Shown piece by piece: positions 1 to 11,030 of a stretch of 64,000 bases of DNA (its first letter is position 1; the number at the start of each line of letters is the position of its first letter). Made by a program: the position numbers and the translations under genes. Source of the DNA: Onchocerca lupi (lineage: Eukaryota > Nematoda > Chromadorea > Rhabditida > Onchocercidae); contig JAOVVO010000063.1 in the NCBI GenBank assembly GCA_028564675.1, positions 62,001 through 126,000 on the forward strand. The letters run 5' to 3'. A model generated the notes under the pieces. It was given only the letters and a program-made list of their open reading frames with translations. It searched no databases and was not told where the DNA came from.

Positions 1-166
1 ATTAAATTCTTGTACTTGAAATTATGATATTGAAATAAAGCAAATTTTTTTTTTTCATTTTTTTTCAGTCACTCACTTAATTTTCCGTTTTTAGGAAAAT
101 ATTGAAATTTCAATAAAATTATTATTTCTCAAAAAAAAAAAAAAAAAAAAAAGAAAAAATACGTAC

Positions 167-797
167 TTTTCATTAAAATCCAAACAGCTAGCAGCTGTGA
201 TGATATGACGAAAAGTAATAATAACTCCCGAACAGACATTAATATCTAAAAAAAAAAAAATCTTACAAATGTCCAATCTTTTCAGATAGTTACTTATATT
301 ATTCACTAATAAATTATTGTCGAGATTTGCAAAATCAAATATATTTAAATAGCTTGGAGTTTTCATAAATTAAAGATTAAAGATTGGGGTTGAAGTTCAA
401 TATCATATCAATAAAATTTAGCCTTTATGAAATAATAAAAATAAATTCTGAGAATGGCGAAAAAAAAAGTCAAGTATATAAGACGGCGATAATATCAAAA
501 CCTAGTAAGAAATGCTGTAAAACTTTGCGCAAATAGTTCGAAATTTTGGAAGTAGTTTTAAAAAAGATTTACAAATATGACCTTGTCTTCCATCAGTTAT
601 GCCTCTGATATGAATTATCTGTACCATATGACCGTAATCAGCAGATGAAACAATTTGTCCACTTAACAGTTTGAATTGACCCTTATTTTCTTCGAATTTA
701 ACAGTACGATTGCTATATTTGTATAGCGATTCACACTTTTCCATTAATGCAAAATTATCATCTTTTGAGATTTTTCCAAATTCCTCGCATTTACCAT
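167..797 (-). CDS. Trypsin-like (S1) serine protease homologue, partial
   Basis: Two minus-strand exons are supported: 797..573 (acceptor TTTAG, donor GTAAAT) and 245..167 (acceptor TTTTTAG, donor GTACGT), with matching phase. The joined product reads through SGQIVSSADYGHMVQIIHI and then CSGVIITFRHIITAASC. This matches the N-terminal strand of the S1 fold (the IVGG-like start, 'W/M-VQI', then 'C-G-V-I-I-S-x-R-H-V-L-T-A-A-H-C'). S1 proteases are normally secreted and cut after a specific residue using a His-Asp-Ser triad. Here the position of the catalytic His in the TAAHC motif is Ser (TAASC), so the product may be a non-catalytic serine protease homologue. The segment before the domain (about 797-700) is Cys-containing and resembles a short propeptide. 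The Asp and Ser of the triad would lie left of position 1. The first exon, with start and signal peptide, was not found; a possible start near 875 could splice in but is unproven. Family moderately sure; activity inferred. Confidence 0.65.
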
Positions 798-802
798 CTA
801 AA

Positions 803-838
<36 letters not shown>

Positions 839-1629
839 GTAAAAAATTTAATTCCTGAATACGATAAAGTACAATACATCATTTTCATGCCATAAGTATC
901 AATTAGCTTAAAAACTTTTCTTAGCTTAATGATCTTCAAGGATGAGTTTAAAAATCGAATATCATTCTTCTCTAATTCACTAAGCGATAAGTAGAATATT
1001 TCCTTTATTTAAACTTTTTGATATTCAAGTACCATGCATTCTTTTATGATTCAAGAAATTTTATAATCAATTTTTCTTTTTTTTTTTTTTTTTTTGTAAA
1101 ATTACAATGAACAATTGGATTAAATGAAATATCGGAATTAGAGGAGCGAAAAATTGATGAACTTTGAAATGAGAACAATAAGCCTGCAATGAGTAACCAC
1201 AACGAAAACATAAATGAAAAATGAGATTCGTTTAAAAATAAAAACTATTTATATGCTTATTTTGGTTTTTTCAATAAAAATTTTTATCAGGCGATCGTAT
1301 GGCTAATCTCCGATTGAATCGCAAAGATAAGAGGTCAAGTCCAGTCTGAATAGTTACAATAGTTGTATCTGACCTTGGAAGCATTACCTTGGAGATCAAG
1401 CGATTTACATGCAAATTTTCTTTTTTTTTTTCTTCAAGAATTTTTCCAGTTAATTATTTTACTAGCCTGAAAGCATTAGAGCATTATTTCATCAGAATCT
1501 GTAAATTTTGAGCATTGCGTGGACTATTAAATTTGCATATTCATCTTTAATAAATACTTTAAATTGCAGAAAATATGTTGGCAATGTTATTTTAGAAATG
1601 AAAAGCGAAGCAATTGAATAATTTAACAG
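798..1629. other. Divergent intergenic region between protease and BUB1-like genes
   Basis: The unassigned 5' exon(s) of the minus-strand protease gene and the promoter of the plus-strand BUB1-like gene should lie here. A run of about 27 A (809-835) sits in the presumed protease intron. A more complex stretch at 1290-1410 has CpG dinucleotides and could be a promoter; I found no ORF there that splices convincingly into either gene. T-tracts occur at 1077-1096 and 1422-1431. Confidence 0.4.
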
Positions 1630-1633
1630 TTAG
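1617..1633 (+). promoter_or_regulatory. Probable spliced-leader trans-splice acceptor
   Basis: The sequence AATAATTTAACAG ends at 1629 and is followed by only four bases before the ATG at 1634. No upstream coding exon is needed, because the gene model closes from this ATG. An isolated 3' splice site this close to a start codon is the usual layout for SL trans-splicing in nematodes. Inferred from position only; no SL-tagged transcript can be seen here. Confidence 0.5.
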
Positions 1634-4600
1634 ATGAATGATATGGTTGACCGGTCGCCTGGAACTAAAACCAAAAGATTGCTTTTGTATGAAAAGTAAG
1701 AAATTATCAAAATTTCCGAAAATTTTTGAATTCCTTGATTGGTGCTATTACACTTGACAGTTATTAGTTCACATTATAAAATCATATCACATTTTAAAAT
1801 TCATAATCATGTCAGTTTAATTTGAATATTTCATATTAATCCGCAGAATTTTTTAGGTCAGATTCTGTTGACAGTGAGTGGAATAGACAATCCAATAATC
1901 TTATTTCAAGAGTTTGCTTTTTGGATTTGTTATTTTTTCTAAATTCTTTTTTTCTCTTCACAAGGTCTTTGAATTTTTGTAGTTCAAAATAAATTTCGAT
2001 TTTTCTCAAAATTCAATTTATTTTCTATTAAATAAGAAAACGGAGTTAATCACAATTGCAGAATATCTTGCAATTGAATGCTGCAATGATAGAATGTGAA
2101 TCATTTGATATTGCGAGACCAGATTTTACAAAATTACTTGCTCTTTGCAAGTATGAAACATATCGGAATAATGATCGATGCTTCCGTATTTTTCTACTTG
2201 CCGTTCGCTCCTTTTTTTTTTTTTTTTTTTAATTCAATTTTTTAATAAAATAACAAATTTATACTTATATTCATTTAACACTTATCATTCATTTATCACT
2301 TATTATTATTCTTATCAATACCGTTCATTATATTATCACATCTAACTGATACGAATCAATTTATTTTCATTTATTGTTATTGCTATCAATGATTTTTTAA
2401 ATTTGAAAATTTTTTACTCTACCAAGAATATAAATTCGGAAAATATCTGCTTAATATGTTTGAAAAATAAAACTACAAGGAAAATATAACTACAGCAATA
2501 TTTTACATGCTTATGATAAATTTCGACATCCATTTGTTCTATTTAAATTTTTTTGGATTTAATTCGAAAATTTAATTGTTTGGAATTAAAATGAATCAAT
2601 TGTCGCTTGTTAATTGCAAAATTTTTTTAATTTTTGTCAAAAAAGCAAACAAATTAATGCTTAGAAATTAAATCGAATTTTTCCATATTTCAATTGAAAT
2701 AACGAAATAATTTGGCAATAAAAATGAATGCCATTTATTTTGCAGACAAAAATTTTGAATGATAGGAATGCAATGAAAATGTTTAGTGTATTTTATAACA
2801 GTAAAATGTTTACGCAATTATCGGATTTTTACATTTGTTGGGCGCAACGCTGTGATCAAAATCACAGTATCGTCCGAGCCATTCTAATTAAAGCGTTAAG
2901 AATGGACGCTAAGCCGAAATGTTCCATTGAAATTAGGAAAAGGTCAATTTCATTTGTAATTCTCGCTAGCAAAATGCGACGCAATATGAAAAGAAAATTT
3001 CGCAATGTTCGCGAAGAAAGCGAGAGATAGCGAATTGAAGAAGACGAAAATTGAGAATGACATAACAGAAAGCGGAAGCTAATAACAGGAATTAACATTC
3101 CAAAATAGAATTAGCTGAGAGGAATTTTTGTTGATCTCATTTCGATTGCTAGAATTCCAGTGATTTTTAATTTTTTATTTTTATTTCAAATTTAGCATTG
3201 AATTGGCCAAAAACAGAAATTTCAGACAATTTGTTACAAAAGAAGAAAAATTGATTCTAAACACCAATGATAACAAGATTAGTATTGCTCAAGCAACTGG
3301 GACATCTCTATATCCATGGGATATAAAACAGCAAACAGAACTGATGAATGAAATGAAAGCGCCAAATTTTATAAAAATTTATAATGTTAGCTTTTCGAAT
3401 GTTTTTTTTTTAAGAAAAAGTATAAATATAAAACTTACGGGCAGTTTATGGGCATTGTTTTTGCATAGCATATGACCTTAAAACAATTTATGAAATTATT
3501 CGATAAAATTAAGTGAAATAATTTAACTCGGCAGAATAAACAGTTGTATTTGAAGGTAAAATTGCTATAATTACTAGCCAATCCTATGATACTACCAATT
3601 TAAATTTCAAAATTTATTATTGCTCTTTAAAAAATTCCAAGGAATAAACAAAGCATTACTTTCTTGGAAGATTTTTCCGAAATTCAATCCTGACAACATC
3701 ACTTTAATCAGTACTTAATTTGGAATTTTTAGAAAAAGATGCCACCATTCAATTTCATATTTCATAAATTATCTTTTCCAAAGCAAATTTCAAACGATTC
3801 GTTTAATTATATTTGCTCTATCAAAAGCATTCCTAAACGTTATTTTATTTTGAAAGTAAGCTATATTTCTTCATTCATCAATTAGTAACTGATAACTTTT
3901 CAAATGAGAAGTTTTTTTTTTCTTTTTTTTTTTTTTTAAGGTAAAATGATTACATATTTTTCGATTTAATTCCTCCAAAATGGTACCAGCACTATCAACC
4001 ATTTAGATTATTGAAGAATAAACTGTTAAGGTTTCTGCATAGTTTCAGATACGTCCGAAACATCAAAGTTACTGGGAGGCATACATTTATCACTATGTGG
4101 AAGAAGAATTACGGTTAATCTCGGGAATCATTCAAATATATCACTGTCTTAGCTTTATTGACAAATGTTTGACTGTTCAAGAATTTACAGCAGGAACACT
4201 GAAAGTAAGCAACCAAAGTTTGGTACAGAAAATCAATGAAAATAACAGTGTAAATCTTTTCCGAAAGGCTGTGATGATTCTGTGAACATTTCATCGGAAA
4301 TAATGAATCGGAAATTTTAATGAACTTTTCAAATAAGAAATTGAAATAAACAGATTGTCACAGATTAGAATTGGGAAATAATAAAAAGCTATATTCCATT
4401 TCTAAGTCACACTCTAAACTAAATCATTAAGTTTAGGTTTGTAAATCGAGTAAAATATTCACATAATAAAATGTAAATAAGTAAAATAATTTCGTTGCAA
4501 AAAATCTTTTCATTATTTCAAAAAAAAAAAAAAAAAAAAGTGCAAAATAGCAATTATCATTCATCATTAACAGAATCTGGTTGATTAATCTCATAAGATC

Positions 4601-6927
4601 TGATGAGATCAGTTTTTAAATTTCTTAAAAATGTCCCATTCATCACTATTTTAGCTAATTAAATATGAAAAAGTGTGTCATTTTGAAATATGATTTAAAA
4701 GATTTCTTTCAAGATAGTATGCAATAAAGCAGCATTATTTAGATAAGTCATGTTACTTTTAATTATGTTTTCAGTAGCGCATTAATTTCAGGAATTGATA
4801 AAAATTCAAAATACTGGTGATAAAAAATTAAACGAATTAGTGATTGCAATAATAGTTCTCGATTTAATGAAAATTTTACGTTGCATACATCAAATGAATA
4901 TTATTCATGGATGTTTTAGAAGTGATAATATTTTCATTACTAAAAGGTTTTCGAAATATATATTCAAATTTTATTTAATCTAATTTAAACATTCAGCCAT
5001 ATTGAATATTTTATCCTGTTCAGTGTAAACTCTGAATATTTCAAATATTGGCTCAAATTCGACCAAAAAATATCTTTGGATTATTAATTATTTTTAGATT
5101 GTTGATTGGATTATTGATTGATTATTACTTTTGACATTTAGCAAGATTTTTAGTTCCTTTTAAAAATTTTACTTTTATACTTTCTGGAATGATCATTTTT
5201 GCAAAAAATTATAGGATTACAAGCAGACCACAACTTGGCACATTAGGCAATGGTGCAACATTAGTTGTGAAATTAGCAAATTGGGATTATGCAATTCGAA
5301 ATACTGATGGAACGAAATATAGTGGACGATATATCAATGAAAATAAAGTTGTCACCAACGATGATTATGTAAGATAGTACGGAAATTAGTCACGCCTACT
5401 TTCATTTACTTAATTATTTGACATTAAATTTCATTTCAAATTATTCATCTTTTTTTTTTTTTTTTTCAACTACTTTTCCTTATCTCAACACGAATGCTAT
5501 TCTTCATTGCTATTGTTCTACCTCAATATTCCACTCATTTTTCAACATTGTTAATTTTACGTAACCATAGCTTTTCTTTTTTCGTTAGACAATATTATTG
5601 GGCGATTCTTTGAGCAAATATTCTAAACGTTTATTTAATAATGTCTTCACTAGTAACTACTACAATAAGACTTCTTCATAGTAACTACTACAATAAGGCT
5701 TCTCTAGTAGTAACTACTACATAAGGCTTCTTTAGTAGTAACTACTACATTAAGACTTCTTCATAGTAACTACTACAATAAGGCTTCTCCAGTAGTAACT
5801 GCTACAATAAGATTTTTTCATGAGTAACTGCTGCAATAAGGCCTTTTCATTAGTAATTACTGCAACAAACTATCTAAGAACTTGAATTGTAGGATTTCAT
5901 TTCTTTTAGTGTTGGCTTTTTCCTTGATGCTACGGCAATAAAATGGGTTGTAATAATATGGGAAATGAAAAGAAAACTGGAATCGCTGGTAGATCTTAAA
6001 AATCAAATAATTGCAAAAATCATTTTTCAGTAAATGCGATTAAATTAGAAAACATAATATTAAGAGTAAAGGTTGCGTGATTAAATTCTTTGAATTTTAG
6101 ATTTGATAATTTTTTTTTTTTTTTTTTTAATTCAGGAATGTGAATATTGGAACTATGAAATTGATAGATTGGGCTTTGTGAATGTTGTAAACGAGCTAAT
6201 CTGTAATCAGACAATGGGTTATTTACGATGCAAAAGTGGACGTTATATTCCTTTGTTGAAATTGAAAAGGTTTTTTTATTTTTGAATTCTTCAAAAACAG
6301 AAGTATTCAAATTTTTGAAATCTGTAACTTAGTTATGCACTAAAAACATAAAAAATTTTATTTGCAGAAAATACTTCTTTTGCTTAAGAAAAATTAATTC
6401 TTTTTATCCTTCTGAGAAAAATTATTGGTTCATAATGAGGAAAGAATTCTGAAGCCAATGAATAAATTCTCTAATTCTAAAAAACTTCTGATTTTTTGAG
6501 ATTTCATGTTCCTTAATAGCTGCAAATGTCGTGCTTGGTCTCACGAATTTAACCGAGAATTCAAGACGATGACACTACTAAGATAAAATATCTCAAAAAA
6601 AAAATTAGTTATGAAAAACTTCCATTTTAGTAATTTATCCTAATTGTAATATGAGCCAAGATAACTTCCAGTACTTGCAAGTATGGGATTTATGACAACA
6701 ATTTTGTCCTTTACAGGAATTGGTCCATGTTTGAACTTTGGTCTGATTTGATTTATAAGTGTGTGAATGATATGGAATTGCATAGTTGGGATGAATTAAT
6801 TAATGATTTGGCAGAAGCAACAGATACTTTTATACGTAAAAATGGAGATCAATGGATAAACTTCATTGCTGAATATAATTTTCTCTTTTTAAAGCTATTC
6901 AGAAGAAATTTACAGTTCTATCCCTGA
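1634..6927 (+). CDS. BUB1: Short BUB1/MAD3-family protein with degenerate kinase domain
   Basis: Ten exons close in frame to 484 aa: 1634-1695, 1857-1911, 2062-2202, 2746-2942, 3196-3385, 4049-4204, 4792-4946, 5215-5368, 6136-6269, 6717-6927. Residues about 40-150 are the MAD3/BUB1 homology region I (TPR): YRNNDRCFRIFLLA and later LSDFYICWAQRC match the conserved 'YrnDxRyLkiWl.yA' and 'alFYeeWA' motifs. Residues about 160-484 follow the BUB1 kinase fold: YPWD (BUB1 PWEFY), IIHGCFRSDNIFI (BUB1 IIHGDIKPDNFIL) and WNYEIDRLGFVNVV (BUB1 WNYQIDYFGVAAT). BUB1 acts at kinetochores in the spindle checkpoint. Key catalytic residues are lost: the catalytic-loop Asp is Cys308, the DLG/DFG segment reads ANWD, and no clear VAIK Lys is visible. 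The usual long middle (GLEBS motif, KEN boxes) is absent; only a 253-bp intron separates the two domains. It may be a diverged BUB-1 or a paralogue. Family assignment firm, function inferred. Confidence 0.85.
5651..5868 (+). repeat. Minisatellite, about 8 copies of a 27-30 bp unit
   Basis: Consecutive units begin TAGTAACTACTACAATAAG and end in CTTCTTCA or CTTCTCTAG. The first five are nearly identical and the last three are degraded (GCTACAATAAG, GCTGCAATAAG, TACTGCAACAA). Each unit contains the near-palindrome GTAGTAACTACTAC. The array lies in intron 8 of the BUB1-like gene, so its length should not affect coding. Confidence 0.9.
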
Positions 6928-7455
6928 TTATCATAAAACTTTTGCATAAATACTCATATCCACTAATGTATAATAAAAACTGATCATTATTCAAATATGT
7001 TTTTCAATAGACTCTAGATTTTTCTATAAGAGAAAATTTGAAATAGAGTTTTTTTTAGATATAACAAATAATGTAAATTTTGTAAAATATGCAAATTACT
7101 AAATGAATCATCAGAATGTAAAAATCATCCATTTGATATGTTGACAGTTTTATTTGAATTAATATGATAATTCAATAAACATATATATTGTAAGTCTAAT
7201 TGAAAAGAGTTATATAATGCGTATAAAAGTTCTCAAATTATCAATAAATAATGTCGGTGATTTATAAAAGGATTATAATACAAAAAGGAACGAATTTAAA
7301 GAGTAAAAGAAAATGCAGCAATCATCAAAATACTGTATAAAAAGGAAGCAGATTAGTACCAGAAGATGAGAAAACTTTCAATTCTAGGTTGCATTAAAAG
7401 TTTCAGAGAAACGTAATTTTAAAGATTAAATGTGAATAAGTAAGAAGAAAATAAA
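6928..7455. other. Convergent 3' intergenic region
   Basis: This stretch separates the stop codons of two convergent genes (BUB1-like on plus, orphan gene on minus). It is AT-rich with no ORF of note and should contain both 3' UTRs. I see nothing else in it. Confidence 0.6.
6972..6977 (+). terminator. Candidate polyadenylation signal of BUB1-like gene
   Basis: AATAAA lies 45 bases after the TGA at 6925-6927, in an AT-rich 3' flank. Given the base composition this hexamer occurs by chance often, so support rests on spacing only. Confidence 0.4.
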
Positions 7456-10400
7456 TCAATCTCTATACAATGGATTTTCAATAAAAATAGAACAAGGATC
7501 ACACATACTGGTTGTTTTGACAGCAACATTAGCTTTTGATGAATATCTTTCATCCTGGTAGGTTACTTGCCTTAAAATAGTAAAACAGTTCAAATAAGAA
7601 AATTCCATAAATAATCCAACTTTTATTAAACATTTTTTATTATCAACTTAAATGTAAATCTGCAATAAATTTACAAAAAGTTTGATTAAATTTGACTAGT
7701 AGAAAAAAATCCTGTAAATACAACAATTAGTGAAGTAATATACTATTCTTCTTTCTTAACCCATCCATATTAATATTTCAGATTGATAAATAAATAGACA
7801 AATTGAATAGATTCTTTTAAATTTAACTAAAAAGGCAAAGCTTTTAGCCAAAAAAGATTGTTTCTTTCATTGTTTAGTTTTTACTTTATTTTATTTTAGA
7901 TTATTATTATTGTGTCGGAGTTAAAAAGTTAATTCCAACACAGTATTGATGATAAACAAAAAAAATTGCTTTTACTGGTTATGTTTTAATTTGCTTTAGG
8001 TTAGTTATATGCTCAAGTTATTATAAACTTACTTTGATTGTATGTTGTATCTGTTATCACAATGATAATTCCTGTTGTTATTCAGGATGTATTCCTGATC
8101 GGAATATTTAGGAGCGTATGCAACAGTCCTAACGTAAGGGCTGACCGGTCGTCCATCATGCACCGATATCCAACGGCTTTCTTTGATGATTTTTTTCAAT
8201 GGCATATTTGAATGAGCTATAGAAAAAGCGTTTACTGAAGGTACCGTACTACCGCTATCAGAATGAGTTGATTGGGAAAAATAGCCATGAGAATCATCAG
8301 ATCGCGGTGAATGCTCTGAAACCTTTGAATATTAGTATCTAAATGTTAAAAAATGCCATATTGAGGTGCTATTTTTTCGATCATTGACAATATACAAGGA
8401 CATCTATATTGAAGTTTAACGAAAGGCGAGATTTTGTTACATTCATCTTAAATTCATCTTTAATAGAATGAATGGAAGTAAAAATTTGTTGAAATCTTAA
8501 TTTTTTTAATTACTAGCTGTACCCGGTCAATGGTTCGCGTGGCTAAGTCAACTGATTTATATAAATAAAAATGTCGTTCTTTTACTTTTATCTGTATTAT
8601 AACTTACAACTTCAAAAAAAAAAAAAAAAAAAAAAAAAATACGATTTTGTTCAAAGCTGTAAAAATCGTTGATGAAGGCTGAAAATTGATAGAATTTGCT
8701 CAACTGATAAAAACTGATGAAATAAAATTGAACCATAAAAAGTGGATGTGGCATTGCAATTGTTTCGCGGTGTGGTCACTTTGTCAATTTCGATACGTGG
8801 AATCGAAGCAGATAAGATATCAAAAGGTTGTATCGGTGTAATCGGACGGTAATCGTCCAATGGTTTGTTATATCGGTTGTAATCACTGTTTGTTTTCTTT
8901 ATATGTGAATATCGAGAAGCATTTTTTGATGAAGAAACTGGACTGAGCGGTTCAACTGGTGTTACTGGTCGCACTGGACTCACTGGTCTCACTGGTACTT
9001 TAGGCTGAAAATACTTGTGTCACTTAAAATTCCATTATTTGCTATCTCATTCTCAATCTTTTTTTTTTTTTTTTTTTTAAAGAATTATCTTGGAATTGAA
9101 CAGCCTGTATTTAATGTGTTTAATCCCAACTGTTTCTCATTCTCTTAATGCATTCAATGGATAGCGAATTATCAATGACAGAATTTTTACTTTCCTTAAC
9201 TCGAAAATCAATGATTTCTTAGAACTATTAATAACTAATTCCAAAAGTAAAATTTGACTATGGAAAAAGGAAAATGGCGTTGCTTCCAAATAGCGGAAGA
9301 AAATTCTGATTGTGAAGTATTCCAGCCATTATTTAGTGCATAAATAAAGAATGCTCTTTCTTATTTCGAGATATGTATGGTAATGACAGAAAAATCAAGC
9401 TGTATTTGGATATTTATTTACATAATATACTCATTAAACAATATCTGATATTCTCTGATAATGGGACAGAAAGAAAATATACTTTCGAATTCTTTTTAAT
9501 TAGGGCTAATTTCTTCTAATTAAATTTTAGGCAAATTTCCGATACTACGATAAATCTTTTTCGATCAAAATTTAGGCAGATATACATCATTTCTTCATAA
9601 AGTTCACCTTAGAGATCTTCCATTGTTTTTTTTATGTCATTCATGCTCAAATTCCACTATATCTTGAATTACTATCAACATAAACATTGGAACCCCGTCT
9701 TAAAAACTATTTTTGAAATTATAAATTAAAAAATTTGAACAATTATGAATTAACAAACCTTCTTCCTGAAGAACATCAACTTAGCAAATGCAATACACGC
9801 AAAATGAAATTGTGCCTGCTATAGGAATTTATGTTTCTGATTATGTTTGAGTTATTTTGTTTGTTTTAAGTAAATAGTGCATCTCCATCCGTATGTCTAT
9901 TTAAACAACTTTTGAAAAAGCACCACCAAGCACACACAAACAAACTATTCATCGATTTGATCAACTTTGACGTCATCGGATAGAAGTCATTTACAGTTTT
10001 ATTGATGTGCCATACTTTCACAATAAGGAATGAAATTACACAGGTGAACATTGACAGTTATAATTCTAAACAACAAATTCCCGACATTTTTTCCCTTTTA
10101 TCATATCAACATCTAATCGATTCTTAAGTTCTCTGAGAGCAATCACATAGAGAAAATTCAAAACTTCATAATAGTTTAATGACTTACATCCTTCTCAATA
10201 TTAACAATAAGTTCACCATTTTCATCTTTTCCATAAGTTCTCCGTTCCGTATATGTATTATAGAAATATTCTCGTTGTTGCTAGATTAAAAATATATATA
10301 GAAACTCTTTTTAAATTCAAAATTCCATCTTCAAATTTTTTTTTTTTTTTTTGCTGTTAATAGGAATTCAATTTTCATTATTCCAAAAACAAATACACTT

Positions 10401-10994
10401 TTTCACAAGTATACTGAAGTAGTCATAAGTTTTTTTTTTTTTTTTTAACTTTTTTCATGTGAATAGTAATGCACCTAAATAAATATAAGCACTCATCTAA
10501 ATATGTCTTCTGAAAAAGCACCAAACTTTCATGTTTCAACTTACGCCTAATTCTGGAACACCATGAATATTCCGCTCATATTTCTCGTTAACATACGATT
10601 CGTCACTGCCGAGATTTTTAAAATGCTGAAAAAGAAACACCACAGAATTTTATCATACCGTTTTCAGACTAAGTAAATATTACTCATTCTAGAGATTTTT
10701 TCCATTTTTTTAAAAATATTCTCGAATGATTCACTTTCATTACTAGATTTCTACAAAAAATGATTGCAGGAAGCGTATTTTTTAAAGTTTCTATCGGTTT
10801 TCAAATATTACAACATATTTTTGCTAGTTTTGAGTCCATCTACTCCGATGCAATAGATTTCTTTTTATTATTTCAACGTTTTTTTTTTTTTTTTTTTTTT
10901 TAAAGCTAACATATTGCAGAAATAAAATATTTCTATTAAAACTTTCGTCTGCTATCATTTTGCTTACCGGAACTTTACATTTTTCCATACGCAT
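7456..10994 (-). CDS. Uncharacterised Ser/Thr-Pro-rich protein (289 aa)
   Basis: Six minus-strand exons close exactly to 289 aa plus stop: 10994-10968, 10625-10545, 10280-10188, 9004-8734, 8315-8033, 7570-7456. All donors are GT (four are GTAAG-type) and all acceptors AG. I do not recognise the family. Residues 1-67 are charged and Tyr-rich (for example DESYVNEKYERN, EYFYNTYTERR). From residue about 68 there is a run of PV-[RST]-P repeats, and related R-P-[VI]-[ST]-P motifs recur later (RPITP, RPVSP). The middle is Ser/His-rich (SDDSHGYFSQSTHSDSGS). No signal peptide, membrane segment or catalytic motif is visible. The pattern suggests a largely disordered cytoplasmic protein with proline-directed phosphorylation or SH3-type binding sites; that is inference. 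The exon-5 donor (AAA|GTAAGT) overlaps an in-frame TAA, so an unspliced reading would end at 8029, but the spliced last exon gives a longer, protein-like tail (QVTYQDERYSSKANVAVK). Confidence 0.75.
8512..8635 (+). mobile_element. Helitron-like terminal fragment
   Basis: ACTAGCTGTACCCGG (8512-8526) is followed about 30 bp later by TTATATAAATAAAAATGTCG (8557-8576). This is the hairpin-end signature also found at 24062-24162 and 60892-60980. It lies in intron 4 of the orphan minus-strand gene and ends in an A-run of about 26. No coding potential; probably a short non-autonomous or truncated copy. Confidence 0.6.
9005..10187. other. Intron 3 of the orphan minus-strand gene
   Basis: This is a 1.2-kb intron between exons ending in EKD and beginning PKVP. 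It is AT-rich with a T-run at 9060-9078. A minus-strand ORF at 9866-10051 has no splice context and no recognisable similarity, so I treat it as chance. Nothing else seen. Confidence 0.6.
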
Positions 10995-11015
10995 TATGTG
11001 TTATAACCAACAGTA

Positions 11016-11030
11016 ATTATGAGAAACTGT
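11016..11030 (-). promoter_or_regulatory. Possible trans-splice acceptor of orphan gene
   Basis: On the minus strand TTATTACAG ends at 11027, and the ATG follows after 32 bases (10994-10992). No coding exon upstream is required by the reading frame. Spacing fits an SL trans-splice site but is longer than for the neighbouring genes, so this is tentative. Confidence 0.35.

Noticed and set aside
8557..8754. Minus-strand ORF reading past the exon donor at 8734
   Set aside because: It continues into the intron and through an A-run; the donor at 8734 is phase-compatible with the next exon at 8315.
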